DNA of 17,207 nt, taken from positions 1 to 17,207 of the forward strand of contig JAJYJD010000043.1 of NCBI GenBank assembly GCA_021789755.1. The letters run 5' to 3'. Positions 9,326-17,207 of the stretch are shown one piece after another. This DNA comes from Bacteroidota bacterium (lineage in GTDB: Bacteria; Bacteroidota; Ignavibacteria; Kryptoniales; JAKASW01). The notes beneath the pieces were generated by a model, which was given only the letters and a program-made list of their open reading frames with translations, did no database searches and had not been told where the DNA came from. Both the position numbers and the translations under genes were made by a program. Position 1 is the first letter of the stretch. Every line of letters begins with the position of its first letter.

Positions 9326-10693
9326 ATGCTCGGTTTCTATGAAAATTCCTTCGTGAACGAACAGATGAGGGCGCGAATCGGGCGCCTCCAGGTCGCATTG
9401 GCGCGTGTCAACCAAATCTTGTTGAGGTCCGCTTCGAGGGAAGAAGTGCTGAAAAATGTAAGCGACGTCTTGGTCAAAGAGGCGGGTTTCAGGCTCGCGT
9501 GGATAGGCTGGCTTAATCCTAAGACTCAAGTTGTTGTCCCCGCGGCTTTTTCGGGCCAGTACGCTGCGGAGTATCTGCAAATGGTGAAAGTTACCGCCGG
9601 TGGCGGAGAACAGGGGCAGGGACCGACAGGGCTTGCAATTCGTGAGGGTCGTGCGTTTGTATCTAACGATTTCTTTTCGGATTCACGGACGCGACCGTGG
9701 CACGATGCGGCACGAAAAGCGGGGATCCGCTCATCGGCGGCTTTTCCCTTCAGAGGCAGCGACGGAATGGTCTGCGGCACCTTGAACGTCTATTCAGGCG
9801 AGCTGGACGTTTTTCAGGTTGCCGAAGTTGCTATCCTCGAAGAGATTTCATCGGACCTTTCATATCGTCTCTCACAATTTAACGAAGAAGGGCGCCCGGT
9901 TGCCACGCCGGAATCGGCCGATAAGTACGAGATGTTCAAAAAATTTGCGGAGACTGCAGGTGAAGTGTTTTGGATAATGAGTGTCCAACCGGAATTGATT
10001 CTCTACGTCAATCCTGCGTTCGAGCATATCTGGAACAGATCGGTCGCGGAGCTCTACAGGAATCCGCGTCTCTGGATGGACTCGATCCACCTTGACGATC
10101 GTCCGAGAATTATGGAATTATTTTCCAACTGGATCCAGCGGATTCCCGGTTCAGTTTATGACGTCGAGTACCGGATAATCAGGCCGGACGGGACAACGAG
10201 GTGGATTTCCGACAGAGGATTTTTGCTCACGGAGGGAGACGCACCCGGTTCCAGGGTAGCAGGTATAGCTGCCGACATTACCGATCGGAAAATTGCGGAA
10301 GAGAAACTGCAGGTATCGCGCGAGAGGTATAAGAACATCCTTGACAATATGATGGAAGGGTGCATGATAATCGGTTTCGACTGGACTTATCTGTACGTCA
10401 ACGAGGCCGCGGCACGTCACGGCTACCAGGATGTACAAAATCTTACCGGGCGGACGATGATGTCGGTATATCCGAACGTCGAGAGATCCGTAGTGTTTGC
10501 CGGATACAAGCGGTGCATGGAAGACCGCGTACCGCAAAGGTTTGAGTCGAGCTACACATTTGCGGACGGGACGACCAGCTGGTATGAATTCAGAGTCGCT
10601 CCCATTCCCGAAGGGATTTTCGTGTTGTCCCTGGATATTTCTGATCGTAAAAAGGCCGGCAAGGATAAAAGGAAGGATGGGGGAGCCGCATGA
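9326..10693 (+). CDS. Soluble GAF-PAS-PAS sensor protein without output domain
   Basis: From ATG 9326 the product has 455 residues and no membrane segment. A GAF domain spans about 36-183, with GPTGLAIREG, PWHDAARKAGIRSSAAFPFR and GTLNVYSGELDVF. A PAS domain with PAC motif follows at about 203-322, with VNPAFEHIW, EYRIIRPDGTTRW and AGIAADITDRK. A second PAS lies at about 334-443, starting ERYKNILDNMMEG and ending LSLDISDRKKAG. GAF and PAS domains bind small ligands, haem or flavin, or mediate dimerisation, but the ligand cannot be read here. After the second PAS there are only about 12 charged residues; in most relatives a histidine kinase or GGDEF domain would follow. The stop overlaps the next gene by four bases (ATGA). 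I expect it to act as a sensory partner of another protein, perhaps the next one. Confidence 0.88.
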   Translation: MLGFYENSFVNEQMRARIGRLQVALARVNQILLRSASREEVLKNVSDVLVKEAGFRLAWIGWLNPKTQVVVPAAFSGQYAAEYLQMVKVTAGGGEQGQGPTGLAIREGRAFVSNDFFSDSRTRPWHDAARKAGIRSSAAFPFRGSDGMVCGTLNVYSGELDVFQVAEVAILEEISSDLSYRLSQFNEEGRPVATPESADKYEMFKKFAETAGEVFWIMSVQPELILYVNPAFEHIWNRSVAELYRNPRLWMDSIHLDDRPRIMELFSNWIQRIPGSVYDVEYRIIRPDGTTRWISDRGFLLTEGDAPGSRVAGIAADITDRKIAEEKLQVSRERYKNILDNMMEGCMIIGFDWTYLYVNEAAARHGYQDVQNLTGRTMMSVYPNVERSVVFAGYKRCMEDRVPQRFESSYTFADGTTSWYEFRVAPIPEGIFVLSLDISDRKKAGKDKRKDGGAA

Positions 10694-12297
10694 AATCCAT
10701 GTCCCGCATATCGATAAAAATGAAATTGTTCGGAGGATTTGCCGCGATCGTGATACTCATTATGACGATCCTGGTCACGGCTTATGTCTCTCTGAATGAA
10801 GCAGAATCGTCTCAAAGAAAGATGGTGGACGACAATTTCGGAAACCTGTATGATCTTCCGACTCTAAGAGCCAACATAAACGCCCAGCGACTGGCCGTTG
10901 CAATGTTGATCGAGACGGAGGCATCGGGCAGGGCACCGTGGCTGGACGAATTGCAGCGGAGACGCAGAATGGCGGACGACATTATCAACAATCTGATTCT
11001 CAGGTTTCGTGATGATCCGCGGGAATCCGAATTGCTGGGCGAATTCATCTCAGTCCGAGATCTGTACGACAGGCTTCAGGATACTCAGATAGACCTTCTC
11101 GTTGGGCAGCGCAACACCAAGGAGGCCAGAGCGCTCTTCCTCGGATCTCAAACTGAGAACTACACCCGGATGCGTACCTTACTTGCTGAGCTTGAGCGGA
11201 CGGAAATCACCGAGGCCCGGGGAATGCTGAAGTGGACGAAGGAAATTGCCCAACAGCGATCAAGAGCGTTTTTTATAATGGGGGGACTTAGTGTGTTGCT
11301 GGCTGCAGTTCTCGCGATCTATACAAGCCGGACGGTCGCATCTTACGTCCTGGAGCTGAAATCCAGAGAGTCTGCGCTTTCACGTGTCAACAGGTCGTTG
11401 AAAATGCTGAATGAGTGCAACTCCATTGCCATACACGCAACTGACGAGGTGCGGTTCCTTGAGGATATTTGCAGGACGATCGTCGACGTAGGCGGTCACA
11501 GACTGGCCTGGGTCGGCTATGCCGACGATGACAAGAACAAATCCGTGCGGCCGATGGCATTCGCGGGCGAGAACGGAGATTATGTCGAGCATGCAAATAT
11601 CTCCTGGGCGGAAAACGAGAGAGGAAAGGGACCGACCGGAACGGTGATACGTACGGGGGAAGTCGTGGTCGTCGGTGATACTGCGACCGAACCCGGGTAC
11701 GACCCGTGGCGTTACCGTGCCATTGAGAAGGGATACAGGTCCTCGGCTACGTTCCCGTTACGGGATGCCGCCAGAGTCTATGGCGCTCTCATGGTTTATT
11801 CTGGAATCCCGAGAGCGTTCGATGATGAGGAGATTCGCTTGATGACCGAACTGGCAGACGACATCGCCTTTGCAACAACGGCGCTGCGCGATCTGTCTGC
11901 ACGCCTGCAGGCAGAGAAGAAAGCGCGCGAGGCGGCCGCCTACAACCGAAGCCTGCTGGAGGCAAGCCTTGATCCGTTGATGGTGATAGGTATCTCCGGG
12001 AAAATTGCAGATGTCAATGAAGCTGCTGAGAAGATTACCGGGAAAAGCCGGGCCGAGCTGATCGGATTTGATTTCTCGGGTTGCTTCACGGATCCTGCCA
12101 AGGCTAACGCCGGTTTCAGGGAAGTTCTGTCAAACGGGCAGGTACGGGATCTTCGCCTCACCATCCGCCATGTCACCGACGGTGTCACCGATGTCCTCTT
12201 TAACGCTTCGGTTGTGCGCAACGAAGCTGGTGAGCTCCAGGGTGTATTCGGGGCAGCCAGGGAGTGTACATCGCACAGCGGGGTGATTGCCTGTTGA
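10690..12297 (+). CDS. Membrane-bound sensor: periplasmic helical bundle, GAF and PAS domains, no output domain
   Basis: The product has 535 residues. The first transmembrane helix (about 13-35) and the second (about 193-213) enclose a mostly helical periplasmic region of about 155 residues. This is the layout of the four-helix-bundle sensor domain found in chemoreceptors and histidine kinases. No HAMP domain is obvious. A short helical linker leads to a GAF domain (about 250-398) with RLAWVGYA, GPTGTVIRTGE, GYRSSATFPLRD and YGALMVYSG. A PAS domain follows (about 418-522) with LDPLMVIGISGKIADVNEA. The GAF domain closely resembles that of the preceding gene. The protein stops about ten residues after G-V-F-G-A-A-R-E, where relatives usually run on into DVTERK and a kinase, so the C-terminus may be truncated. 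GGGGAG at 10680-10684 is a good ribosome site. The start overlaps the upstream stop as ATGA. Confidence 0.88.
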   Translation: MKSMSRISIKMKLFGGFAAIVILIMTILVTAYVSLNEAESSQRKMVDDNFGNLYDLPTLRANINAQRLAVAMLIETEASGRAPWLDELQRRRRMADDIINNLILRFRDDPRESELLGEFISVRDLYDRLQDTQIDLLVGQRNTKEARALFLGSQTENYTRMRTLLAELERTEITEARGMLKWTKEIAQQRSRAFFIMGGLSVLLAAVLAIYTSRTVASYVLELKSRESALSRVNRSLKMLNECNSIAIHATDEVRFLEDICRTIVDVGGHRLAWVGYADDDKNKSVRPMAFAGENGDYVEHANISWAENERGKGPTGTVIRTGEVVVVGDTATEPGYDPWRYRAIEKGYRSSATFPLRDAARVYGALMVYSGIPRAFDDEEIRLMTELADDIAFATTALRDLSARLQAEKKAREAAAYNRSLLEASLDPLMVIGISGKIADVNEAAEKITGKSRAELIGFDFSGCFTDPAKANAGFREVLSNGQVRDLRLTIRHVTDGVTDVLFNASVVRNEAGELQGVFGAARECTSHSGVIAC

Positions 12298-12336
12298 GCC
12301 CATAGGTCAGAGTGCTCACGGTGAATTCGAATGAAG

Positions 12337-12371
12337 AGGCCGCAGCCTCACTGTCGCGTGAACTGCGGCCT
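12337..12371. terminator. Long hairpin between convergent operons, probable two-way terminator
   Basis: AGGCCGCAG (12337-12345) pairs perfectly with CTGCGGCCT (12363-12371). Inside the loop TCAC (12348-12351) can pair with GTGA (12358-12361). It lies between the stop of the + strand sensor operon and the stop of the - strand lat gene, where a terminator serving both directions is expected. The T-runs on either side are short (CTTTC on the + strand), so it is weaker than the sdh terminator. Confidence 0.6.
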
Positions 12372-12403
12372 TTCATGGTTCCTGTCCCCTGGAAGTTTGA
12401 GGT

Positions 12404-13822
12404 CTAATCCGCCTGCATCTCGCCGAGCGATTTTCTGATTATTTCGATTCCTTCATCTACCTCAGGCTTACTGATGTTGAGGGGCGGTCTGAAACGGATC
12501 GTCCGCTCACCGCAGCCGATGAGCAGTAAGCCTTTCTCGAAGGTTCTCTCACGGAGCTCGAGTCTCTTGTCAGGCGACGGCATGTCGAAAGAGCAGAACA
12601 GACCGCGCCCACGTGAGTTCGACACGAGTGCGGGAAACTCCTCTTCGACTCCAGTGAGACTCGCCAGCAGGTGGTCACCCACCTTCAAGGCATTCTCCAC
12701 GAGCTTCTCCTCACTGATTATCTGCAAGTATTTGGTGAACCGGACCATGTCGGTCAGGTTTCCTCCAAAGGTGCTGTTGAGGCGTCCCGGAAGACTAAAC
12801 ACGTTGTCAGCAACTTCGTCGAATTTCTTTCCCGCGAGAAAGCCGCAGACCTGGGTTTTCTTCCCGAAGGATATCGCATCGGGCTCGACGAAATGCTGGT
12901 GTGCCCACATTTTTCCTGTCAGGCCGATTCCGGTCTGGACTTCATCCATTATCATTATGATATCGTTTTCCGAGCAGAGCTCACGCACGCGCTCGAAGAA
13001 CTCTTTTCGGAAGTGAAGGTCGCCTCCCTCAGCCTGTATCGGCTCGATTATCAGTGCGGCGAGGTCCTTCCCGAATTCAACGACGGCCTGCTTGATCTGG
13101 TTTATCGCAATCTCTTCCTCATGTTTCACGAAATTGATGTTCTCAGCCGTCAATGGGAATTTCATGGCGGGATTATGAATGCGCGGCCACCGGAACTTCG
13201 GGAAATATTTCGTCTTGATCGGGTCTGTATTTGTAAGCGAGAGCGTGTAACCTGTCCGTCCGTGAAACGCTCTCCTGAAATGTACAATCTTCATCCGGTC
13301 CTCGTCATTCTCGGACCTATAGAAACCGGCTTCGAGGTTCTTTCTCATTCTGTAATCAAATGCGGCCTTCAAAGCATTTTCCACCGCAAGTGCTCCGCCT
13401 TCTATCAGGAAGGCGTGCGGGAGATATTCCGGAATGGCAATTCTCGAGAAGGTATCCATGAACTCTGCCATCTCGACGGTGTAGGAGTCAGAGCTTGACG
13501 GCTTCTGGACCGATACCCGCGCGATCTTATCCAGAAAGTCCGGCGCGGTCATCTTGGGATGATTGAAGCCGACCGGAGACGATGCAAAGAACGTGAAGAA
13601 GTCGAGAAAGTACTTCTTCCTTTTGGAATCGAACACATATGATCCTTTGCTTCGTTTCAGGTCGAATACGACATCGAACCCGTCGACGAGCAAATGTTTT
13701 CGGAGTACTTCCAAAACATGTTCCGGGCTTATGTCCGGCGTGTAAGCGATTGTGCCTGCGCTGACGTCATGTTCCTTTTCGTGAGCGCCTGCCGCCTTTT
13801 TTCTTGTTTCGTTGATCGTCAT
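12404..13822 (-). CDS. lat: L-lysine 6-aminotransferase
   Basis: This class III PLP enzyme of 472 residues transfers the epsilon-amino group of lysine to 2-oxoglutarate. The products are 2-aminoadipate 6-semialdehyde, which cyclises to piperideine-6-carboxylate, and glutamate. Key features are the early DFFTFFASSPVGFNHPK segment (74-90), the AFHGRTGYTLSLTNTDP region (185-201), EPIQAEGGD (260-268), DEVQTGIGLTG with Asp293 for the PLP ring nitrogen, and FGKKTQVCG with Lys322 as the likely PLP lysine, 29 residues further on. Glu265 matches the position of the substrate-gating Glu243 in M. tuberculosis Lat. The FGKKTQVCG motif separates this family from ornithine and GABA aminotransferases. AAGGTGA lies just upstream of the start. 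The aldehyde dehydrogenase gene ends 19 bases upstream, and the two are probably co-transcribed. Confidence 0.92.
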   Translation of the reverse strand: MTINETRKKAAGAHEKEHDVSAGTIAYTPDISPEHVLEVLRKHLLVDGFDVVFDLKRSKGSYVFDSKRKKYFLDFFTFFASSPVGFNHPKMTAPDFLDKIARVSVQKPSSSDSYTVEMAEFMDTFSRIAIPEYLPHAFLIEGGALAVENALKAAFDYRMRKNLEAGFYRSENDEDRMKIVHFRRAFHGRTGYTLSLTNTDPIKTKYFPKFRWPRIHNPAMKFPLTAENINFVKHEEEIAINQIKQAVVEFGKDLAALIIEPIQAEGGDLHFRKEFFERVRELCSENDIIMIMDEVQTGIGLTGKMWAHQHFVEPDAISFGKKTQVCGFLAGKKFDEVADNVFSLPGRLNSTFGGNLTDMVRFTKYLQIISEEKLVENALKVGDHLLASLTGVEEEFPALVSNSRGRGLFCSFDMPSPDKRLELRERTFEKGLLLIGCGERTIRFRPPLNISKPEVDEGIEIIRKSLGEMQAD

Positions 13823-13841
13823 AAATCACCTTTTTGAGGTT

Positions 13842-15362
13842 TTAGTTTTTCCCCCGCCTGGCACCGGGGTTGTCGGAGTAAGTGTCTATTTGTGCTCTCT
13901 GCAGCTTGTCGCTGAAATCGACGTACACGGTTTTAATCTCCGTGAAGAAGTCGAAAGCCGACGCGCCGCCTTCGCGATGGCCGTTGCCGGTCTGTTTGAC
14001 CCCGCCGAACGGCATGTGTGTTTCCGCACCTATCGTTGGCGCGTTGATGTATGTTATCCCTGCCTTTATGTCGCGGATTGCCTTAAAAGCAGAGTTGATG
14101 TTCCTTGTATAAACCGAAGAACTCAAACCATATATAGTCCCGTTCAATAGATCGATGGCGTGCTCGATTGAGTCCGCTTTCAGGACGGAAAGTACCGGAC
14201 CGAAGATTTCTTCACGCGCGATAGTCATATCGGGTCTGACGCTTGAAAAAATCGTCGGCTTGTAGAACCAGCCCTTATCCAGGGCGCCGCCTTTTGCCGG
14301 TTCGCCGCCGAGAACGAGCCGGGCGCCTTCCTTCTTCCCGATTTCTACATACGAGTGGATCTTCTCCCTTTGCGCCTCGTTGACGCATGGGCCCACTTCC
14401 ACGGACTCGTCCAACCCGTTCCCGAGTTTCAGCGCTGCTGCTCTCTCGGCCAGCATGTCGAGAAACCTGTCATGGATCTTCTCATGAAGTATCAGCCTGC
14501 TTGTTGCCGTGCAGCGCTGTCCCGTCGTGCCGAAGGCTCCCCAGAGGATCCCGTCGAGGGCAAGTTCGAGGTTTGCATCATCCATGACCACCTGCGCATT
14601 CTTGCCGCCGAGCTCAAGGGAAACCCTCTTAAGTGATTTCGATGCGACCTCGGAGATCTTTTTCCCGACTGTCGTCGAACCGGTGAAGCTGATGAGGTCG
14701 ATATCTTCATTCTCGACGATGGCCATGCCGACTTCATTGCCGCCGCCGTGTACAATGTTGACGACGCCCGCAGGCACTCCCGCCTCGACCAGTATTTCCA
14801 CGAGCGTCGCGGCAGTCTTCGGAGTATCCGAGGCCGGTTTGAAAACAATCGTATCTCCCGACACGAGGGCGGGAAATATCTTCCACGTCGGAATTGCCAT
14901 CGGGAAATTCCACGGGCTGATTATTCCGGCGACGCCTGCAGGCACTTTCATCGACATGGTGAATTTATTCTGAAGTTCGCTTGGCGCAGTAACCCCGAAC
15001 ATCCGGCGTCCTTCACTTGCAGAGTAATATGCCGTATCGATTCCTTCCTGCACGTCACCGCGCGCCTCCACCAGTACTTTGCCCATTTCGCGCGTCATTT
15101 CTCTGGCGAGTTCCTCTTTCCGCGCGACCATGATGTCGCCCGCTTTCTTGACAATGTCGCCCCTCTTCGGCGCGGGGTAAAGGCTCCACTCGCGGTATGC
15201 CTGCTTCGCGGCATCTACTGCTGCCTTGACGTCACTTCTATCGCTTTTTGGAAATATTCCCACGACTTCGTTCCAGTCTGCAGGATTCCGGTTCTCGAAA
15301 GTTCTGCCGGAGGCGGAGTCCCTTTCCTTCCCGCCTATGAGATTCTTGAACGCTTTTGGCAT
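13842..15362 (-). CDS. NAD(P)-dependent aldehyde dehydrogenase, probably 2-aminoadipate semialdehyde dehydrogenase
   Basis: This is a full-length ALDH of 506 residues. It has SPWNFP with Asn152, the cofactor Lys175 in VFKPA, FTGSTTVG (226-233), the general base Glu250 in LELGGKNA, the nucleophile Cys284 in GQRCTATSR, and EEIFGP with Glu385. All catalytic residues are present. Near the C-terminus the TIGAETHMPFGGVKQTGNG segment resembles a subgroup of bacterial ALDHs rather than human-type ALDH7A1. Because lat follows 19 bases downstream, the likely substrate is the Lat product, 2-aminoadipate semialdehyde or piperideine-6-carboxylate, oxidised to 2-aminoadipate. The same enzyme pairing (lat with pcd) is known from cephamycin producers. 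Substrate choice is inferred from context. A strong ribosome site, AGGAG (complement of 15369-15373), precedes the ATG at 15362. Confidence 0.9.
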   Translation of the reverse strand: MPKAFKNLIGGKERDSASGRTFENRNPADWNEVVGIFPKSDRSDVKAAVDAAKQAYREWSLYPAPKRGDIVKKAGDIMVARKEELAREMTREMGKVLVEARGDVQEGIDTAYYSASEGRRMFGVTAPSELQNKFTMSMKVPAGVAGIISPWNFPMAIPTWKIFPALVSGDTIVFKPASDTPKTAATLVEILVEAGVPAGVVNIVHGGGNEVGMAIVENEDIDLISFTGSTTVGKKISEVASKSLKRVSLELGGKNAQVVMDDANLELALDGILWGAFGTTGQRCTATSRLILHEKIHDRFLDMLAERAAALKLGNGLDESVEVGPCVNEAQREKIHSYVEIGKKEGARLVLGGEPAKGGALDKGWFYKPTIFSSVRPDMTIAREEIFGPVLSVLKADSIEHAIDLLNGTIYGLSSSVYTRNINSAFKAIRDIKAGITYINAPTIGAETHMPFGGVKQTGNGHREGGASAFDFFTEIKTVYVDFSDKLQRAQIDTYSDNPGARRGKN

Positions 15363-15396
15363 TGTAAGCTCCTGGTTAAGTAGCGCATCGATAAAG

Positions 15397-15434
15397 CCCG
15401 TTCGAGAGCGAAGTCGGGATCAACGGTGGCCGTT
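15397..15434 (-). terminator. Paired weak hairpins after the small membrane protein gene
   Basis: In the 83-base gap, read on the minus strand, AACGG-CCA-CCGTT (15434-15422) is followed by CCCG-AC-TTCG paired with CGAA-CGGG (15418-15397, two-base bulge), then CTTTAT. These could end transcripts from purB and the membrane protein before the aldehyde dehydrogenase gene, but the T-tract is poor. The second hairpin shares the 11-mer TCCCGACTTCG with the inverted repeat in front of sdhA. No clear promoter for the aldehyde dehydrogenase gene is visible in the gap. Confidence 0.3.
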
Positions 15435-15445
15435 CTGATTTCTGT

Positions 15446-15763
15446 TTAGCTTGGACTGAAGAAAAGTATGATTGAAAGAATCAGGATCAGTATCGGTAAC
15501 ATCGAAAAGAACAGTATATAATGAAGCGGTCTGCTTAGGATCAGCTCGTCATCGTGGAAAAGATGTTTGCTCACCAGGTGAGAGCCCGAGACGGACGCGC
15601 CGCCCGAAAGGACTATCAAAGTAATCGACTTGATCGGTCCCATCGAAAATTTCAAGAATGTGATCTGCGCCGCCATTGCAACCGTCAAACCGATCAAGAG
15701 GCCGTAGAAGCCGCCGAGCCAGACCAGGAAAGGCTTGCTTTGCAGTAGCGACGATGATTTCAT
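15446..15763 (-). CDS. Small three-helix membrane protein of unknown function
   Basis: The product has 105 residues with three strongly hydrophobic segments, at about 12-35, 43-62 and 80-103. A short polar stretch, SKHLFHDDELILSRP, lies between the second and third. I recognise no family. The ATG overlaps the purB stop codon as ATGA, which strongly supports a real, translationally coupled gene despite its small size. It probably sits in the inner membrane. Nothing in the sequence links it mechanistically to purine synthesis. It is followed by hairpins that may end the operon. Confidence 0.75.
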   Translation of the reverse strand: MKSSSLLQSKPFLVWLGGFYGLLIGLTVAMAAQITFLKFSMGPIKSITLIVLSGGASVSGSHLVSKHLFHDDELILSRPLHYILFFSMLPILILILSIILFFSPS

Positions 15764-17058
15764 TCCTTCAAACCCAGAGTCTTGAACACATAGCCGACAT
15801 TTTTCAGCAGCGATTTCATGTCGAATACTTTTGCGAGCTCCTCGCGGGCGACCTTTTCGCTGACCTCGTGGTCGTTTGCGAGCGCTGTCAGAAAATCTTC
15901 TCCCGTCTCCCAGCAGTGCATCGCGTTTCGCTGGACGAGTGCGTACGCCTGCTCGCGCGTCAGCCCCTTCTCGATCAGCTTCAGCAAAACGTCTTCGGAG
16001 AAGTAAAGCCCGTGCGTGAGCTGGAGATTTTTCATCATCTTATCCGGGTAGACCACGAAGTTCTTGAATATCTTCTGGGATTCCAAAATCATGAAGTCCA
16101 ACGCGAGCGTCGCGTCTGGGAAGATTACGCGCTCCACAGAAGAATGAGATATATCTCTCTCGTGCCACAGTGCCTGGTTCTCGAGCGCCGACATTGCGTA
16201 AGACCTCACAAGCCTGGCCATTCCGCAAATTCTCTCGGCGTTCACCGGGTTTCGCTTGTGTGGCATCGCCGAGGACCCTTTTTGCCCCTTCGTGAACGGC
16301 TCTTCAGCCTCAAGAACCTCAGTCCTCTGGAGATGGCGCACTTCGAGGGCCATCTTCTCGAGTGTCCCGGCAGCCACTGCCAGGACGGCCATGAACTGGG
16401 CATGTCGGTCACGCTGGATCACCTGCGTGGAAGTAATGGACGGCTGCAATCCGAACTTCTTTGCGACGTATTTCTCGACTTCCGGAGAAATGTGAGAATA
16501 AGTGCCGACCGCCCCGGAAATCTTCGCGACCGAAATCTCGCCGATGGCGCTTTCCAATCGTTCGATGTCACGCCGAAGTTCGTCGTACCAAACTGCCATC
16601 TTGAGTCCGAACGTGACCGGTTCCGCGTGTATTCCGTGCGTCCGACCGATCATGGGCACATCTTTATATTTCACGCTCAGGTCACCGATCATCTTCCTGA
16701 GCTCCCGCAGATGCTTCAGAATTATTTCGCCCGCCTGTTTAAGCTGGATCGCCGAGGCAGTGTCGAGCACGTCGGATGAGGTCATACCGAGATGAACGAA
16801 GCGGGCCGCCGGGCCGACATGCTCACTCACGTTAGTGAGGAAGGCTATCACATCGTGCTTGACAGTGCGCTCTATCTCGTCAATTCTCTCGACGTCAAAC
16901 TTGCCTTTCGATTTTACTTCCGAGACCGCATCGGCCGGAATCCTTCCGAGTTCTGCCTGCGATTCCATGGCTGCTATTTCAACGTCGAGCCATATACGGA
17001 ACTTGTTTTCCTCGCTCCATACCGCGCTGATCTCTGCAGGAGAGTATCGTTTTATCAT
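15760..17058 (-). CDS. purB: Adenylosuccinate lyase
   Basis: This 432-residue lyase acts twice in purine synthesis. It splits SAICAR to AICAR plus fumarate, and adenylosuccinate to AMP plus fumarate. The family signature SSAMPHKRNP (262-271) is present on the flexible catalytic loop. His68 (VKHDV), His89 (FVHLGMTSSD) and His141 (GRTHGIHAEP) match the active-site residues of the B. subtilis enzyme, with the same numbering, as does the loop serine near 262-263. Length is normal for the short bacterial type. A good AAGGAAAG lies seven bases before the ATG. The start overlaps the stop of the upstream PDZ-containing gene by four bases, and the stop overlaps the next gene by four, so three genes are joined in one operon. 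Confidence 0.97.
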   Translation of the reverse strand: MIKRYSPAEISAVWSEENKFRIWLDVEIAAMESQAELGRIPADAVSEVKSKGKFDVERIDEIERTVKHDVIAFLTNVSEHVGPAARFVHLGMTSSDVLDTASAIQLKQAGEIILKHLRELRKMIGDLSVKYKDVPMIGRTHGIHAEPVTFGLKMAVWYDELRRDIERLESAIGEISVAKISGAVGTYSHISPEVEKYVAKKFGLQPSITSTQVIQRDRHAQFMAVLAVAAGTLEKMALEVRHLQRTEVLEAEEPFTKGQKGSSAMPHKRNPVNAERICGMARLVRSYAMSALENQALWHERDISHSSVERVIFPDATLALDFMILESQKIFKNFVVYPDKMMKNLQLTHGLYFSEDVLLKLIEKGLTREQAYALVQRNAMHCWETGEDFLTALANDHEVSEKVAREELAKVFDMKSLLKNVGYVFKTLGLKE

Positions 17059-17207
17059 TTTGTGTCTTTCCTTCCAACCGTGAGCGCAAGTGTTCGAAGC
17101 TTATCGCCTCGCAAAATTTCGAAGCGGAGTTTCTCTCCTGCCCTCACATCCGCGAGCTGAGATTGAAGGGAGGCTGTACTTCTCACGGGCCTGCCCTGAT
17201 ATTTAGA
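17055..17207 (-). CDS. C-terminal PDZ-domain fragment, possibly HtrA/Deg-type protease
   Basis: On the minus strand the frame is open from the window edge to a TGA at 17057-17055, giving the last 50 residues of a protein. The sequence GRPVRSTASLQSQLADVRAG (5-24) followed by LRFEILRGDKLRTLALTVG (27-45) is the typical end of a PDZ domain: the carrier-site strand, the helix, and the final strand of the form x-V-x-R-x-G-K. Such an end is most common in DegP/DegQ-like periplasmic proteases, but it also occurs in carboxyl-terminal proteases and other PDZ proteins. The catalytic part lies outside the window, so the exact family is open. Its stop overlaps the purB ATG as ATGA. Confidence 0.65.
   Translation of the reverse strand, partial: SKYQGRPVRSTASLQSQLADVRAGEKLRFEILRGDKLRTLALTVGRKDTK

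Noticed and set aside
15676..16779. 367-codon + strand open frame opposite purB
   Set aside because: It is the antisense shadow of a fully conserved purB with intact catalytic motifs. The product has no recognisable domain.

Overview
The window is an ordinary-looking stretch of bacterial chromosome, roughly 50-55% GC by eye, with densely packed genes and no mobile elements, rRNA, CRISPR array or convincing tRNA. I recognise succinate dehydrogenase, Obg, lysine 6-aminotransferase, an aldehyde dehydrogenase and adenylosuccinate lyase. A very large secreted TPR protein, a short Obg without a C-terminal extension, and the general protein style suggest a member of the Bacteroidota/Chlorobiota (Ignavibacteria-like) lineage. 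This placement is an inference and was not tested by any search.

Left part, + strand (1-2753): the end of a succinate dehydrogenase membrane anchor, then sdhA and sdhB, closed by a clear rho-independent terminator at 2726-2753. After a 286-base gap without a convincing gene comes a second + strand operon (3040-8764). It holds a 1161-residue exported TPR protein, a 412-residue protein I do not recognise that overlaps it by one base, and the ribosome-assembly GTPase obgE 14 bases later.

Middle (8765-12297): a 561-base gene-free stretch holds a promoter-like sequence and several hairpins. It leads into two translationally coupled sensor genes. The first is a soluble GAF-PAS-PAS protein; the second is a membrane protein with a periplasmic helical bundle, a GAF domain and a PAS domain. 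Their GAF domains are clearly related to each other, and neither protein carries a kinase, cyclase or other output domain. This is the least explained unit of the window. A long hairpin at 12337-12371 separates these genes from the convergent minus-strand genes.

Right part, - strand (12404-17207), read from right to left: the C-terminal PDZ piece of a protein cut by the window edge, purB and a small three-helix membrane protein, joined by ATGA overlaps. An 83-base gap follows, then an aldehyde dehydrogenase and L-lysine 6-aminotransferase (lat) 19 bases apart. These last two probably convert lysine to 2-aminoadipate.

I found no clear-cut new defence or mobile system. The best candidates for novelty are the output-less sensor pair with its long leader, and the unknown gene between the TPR gene and obgE.
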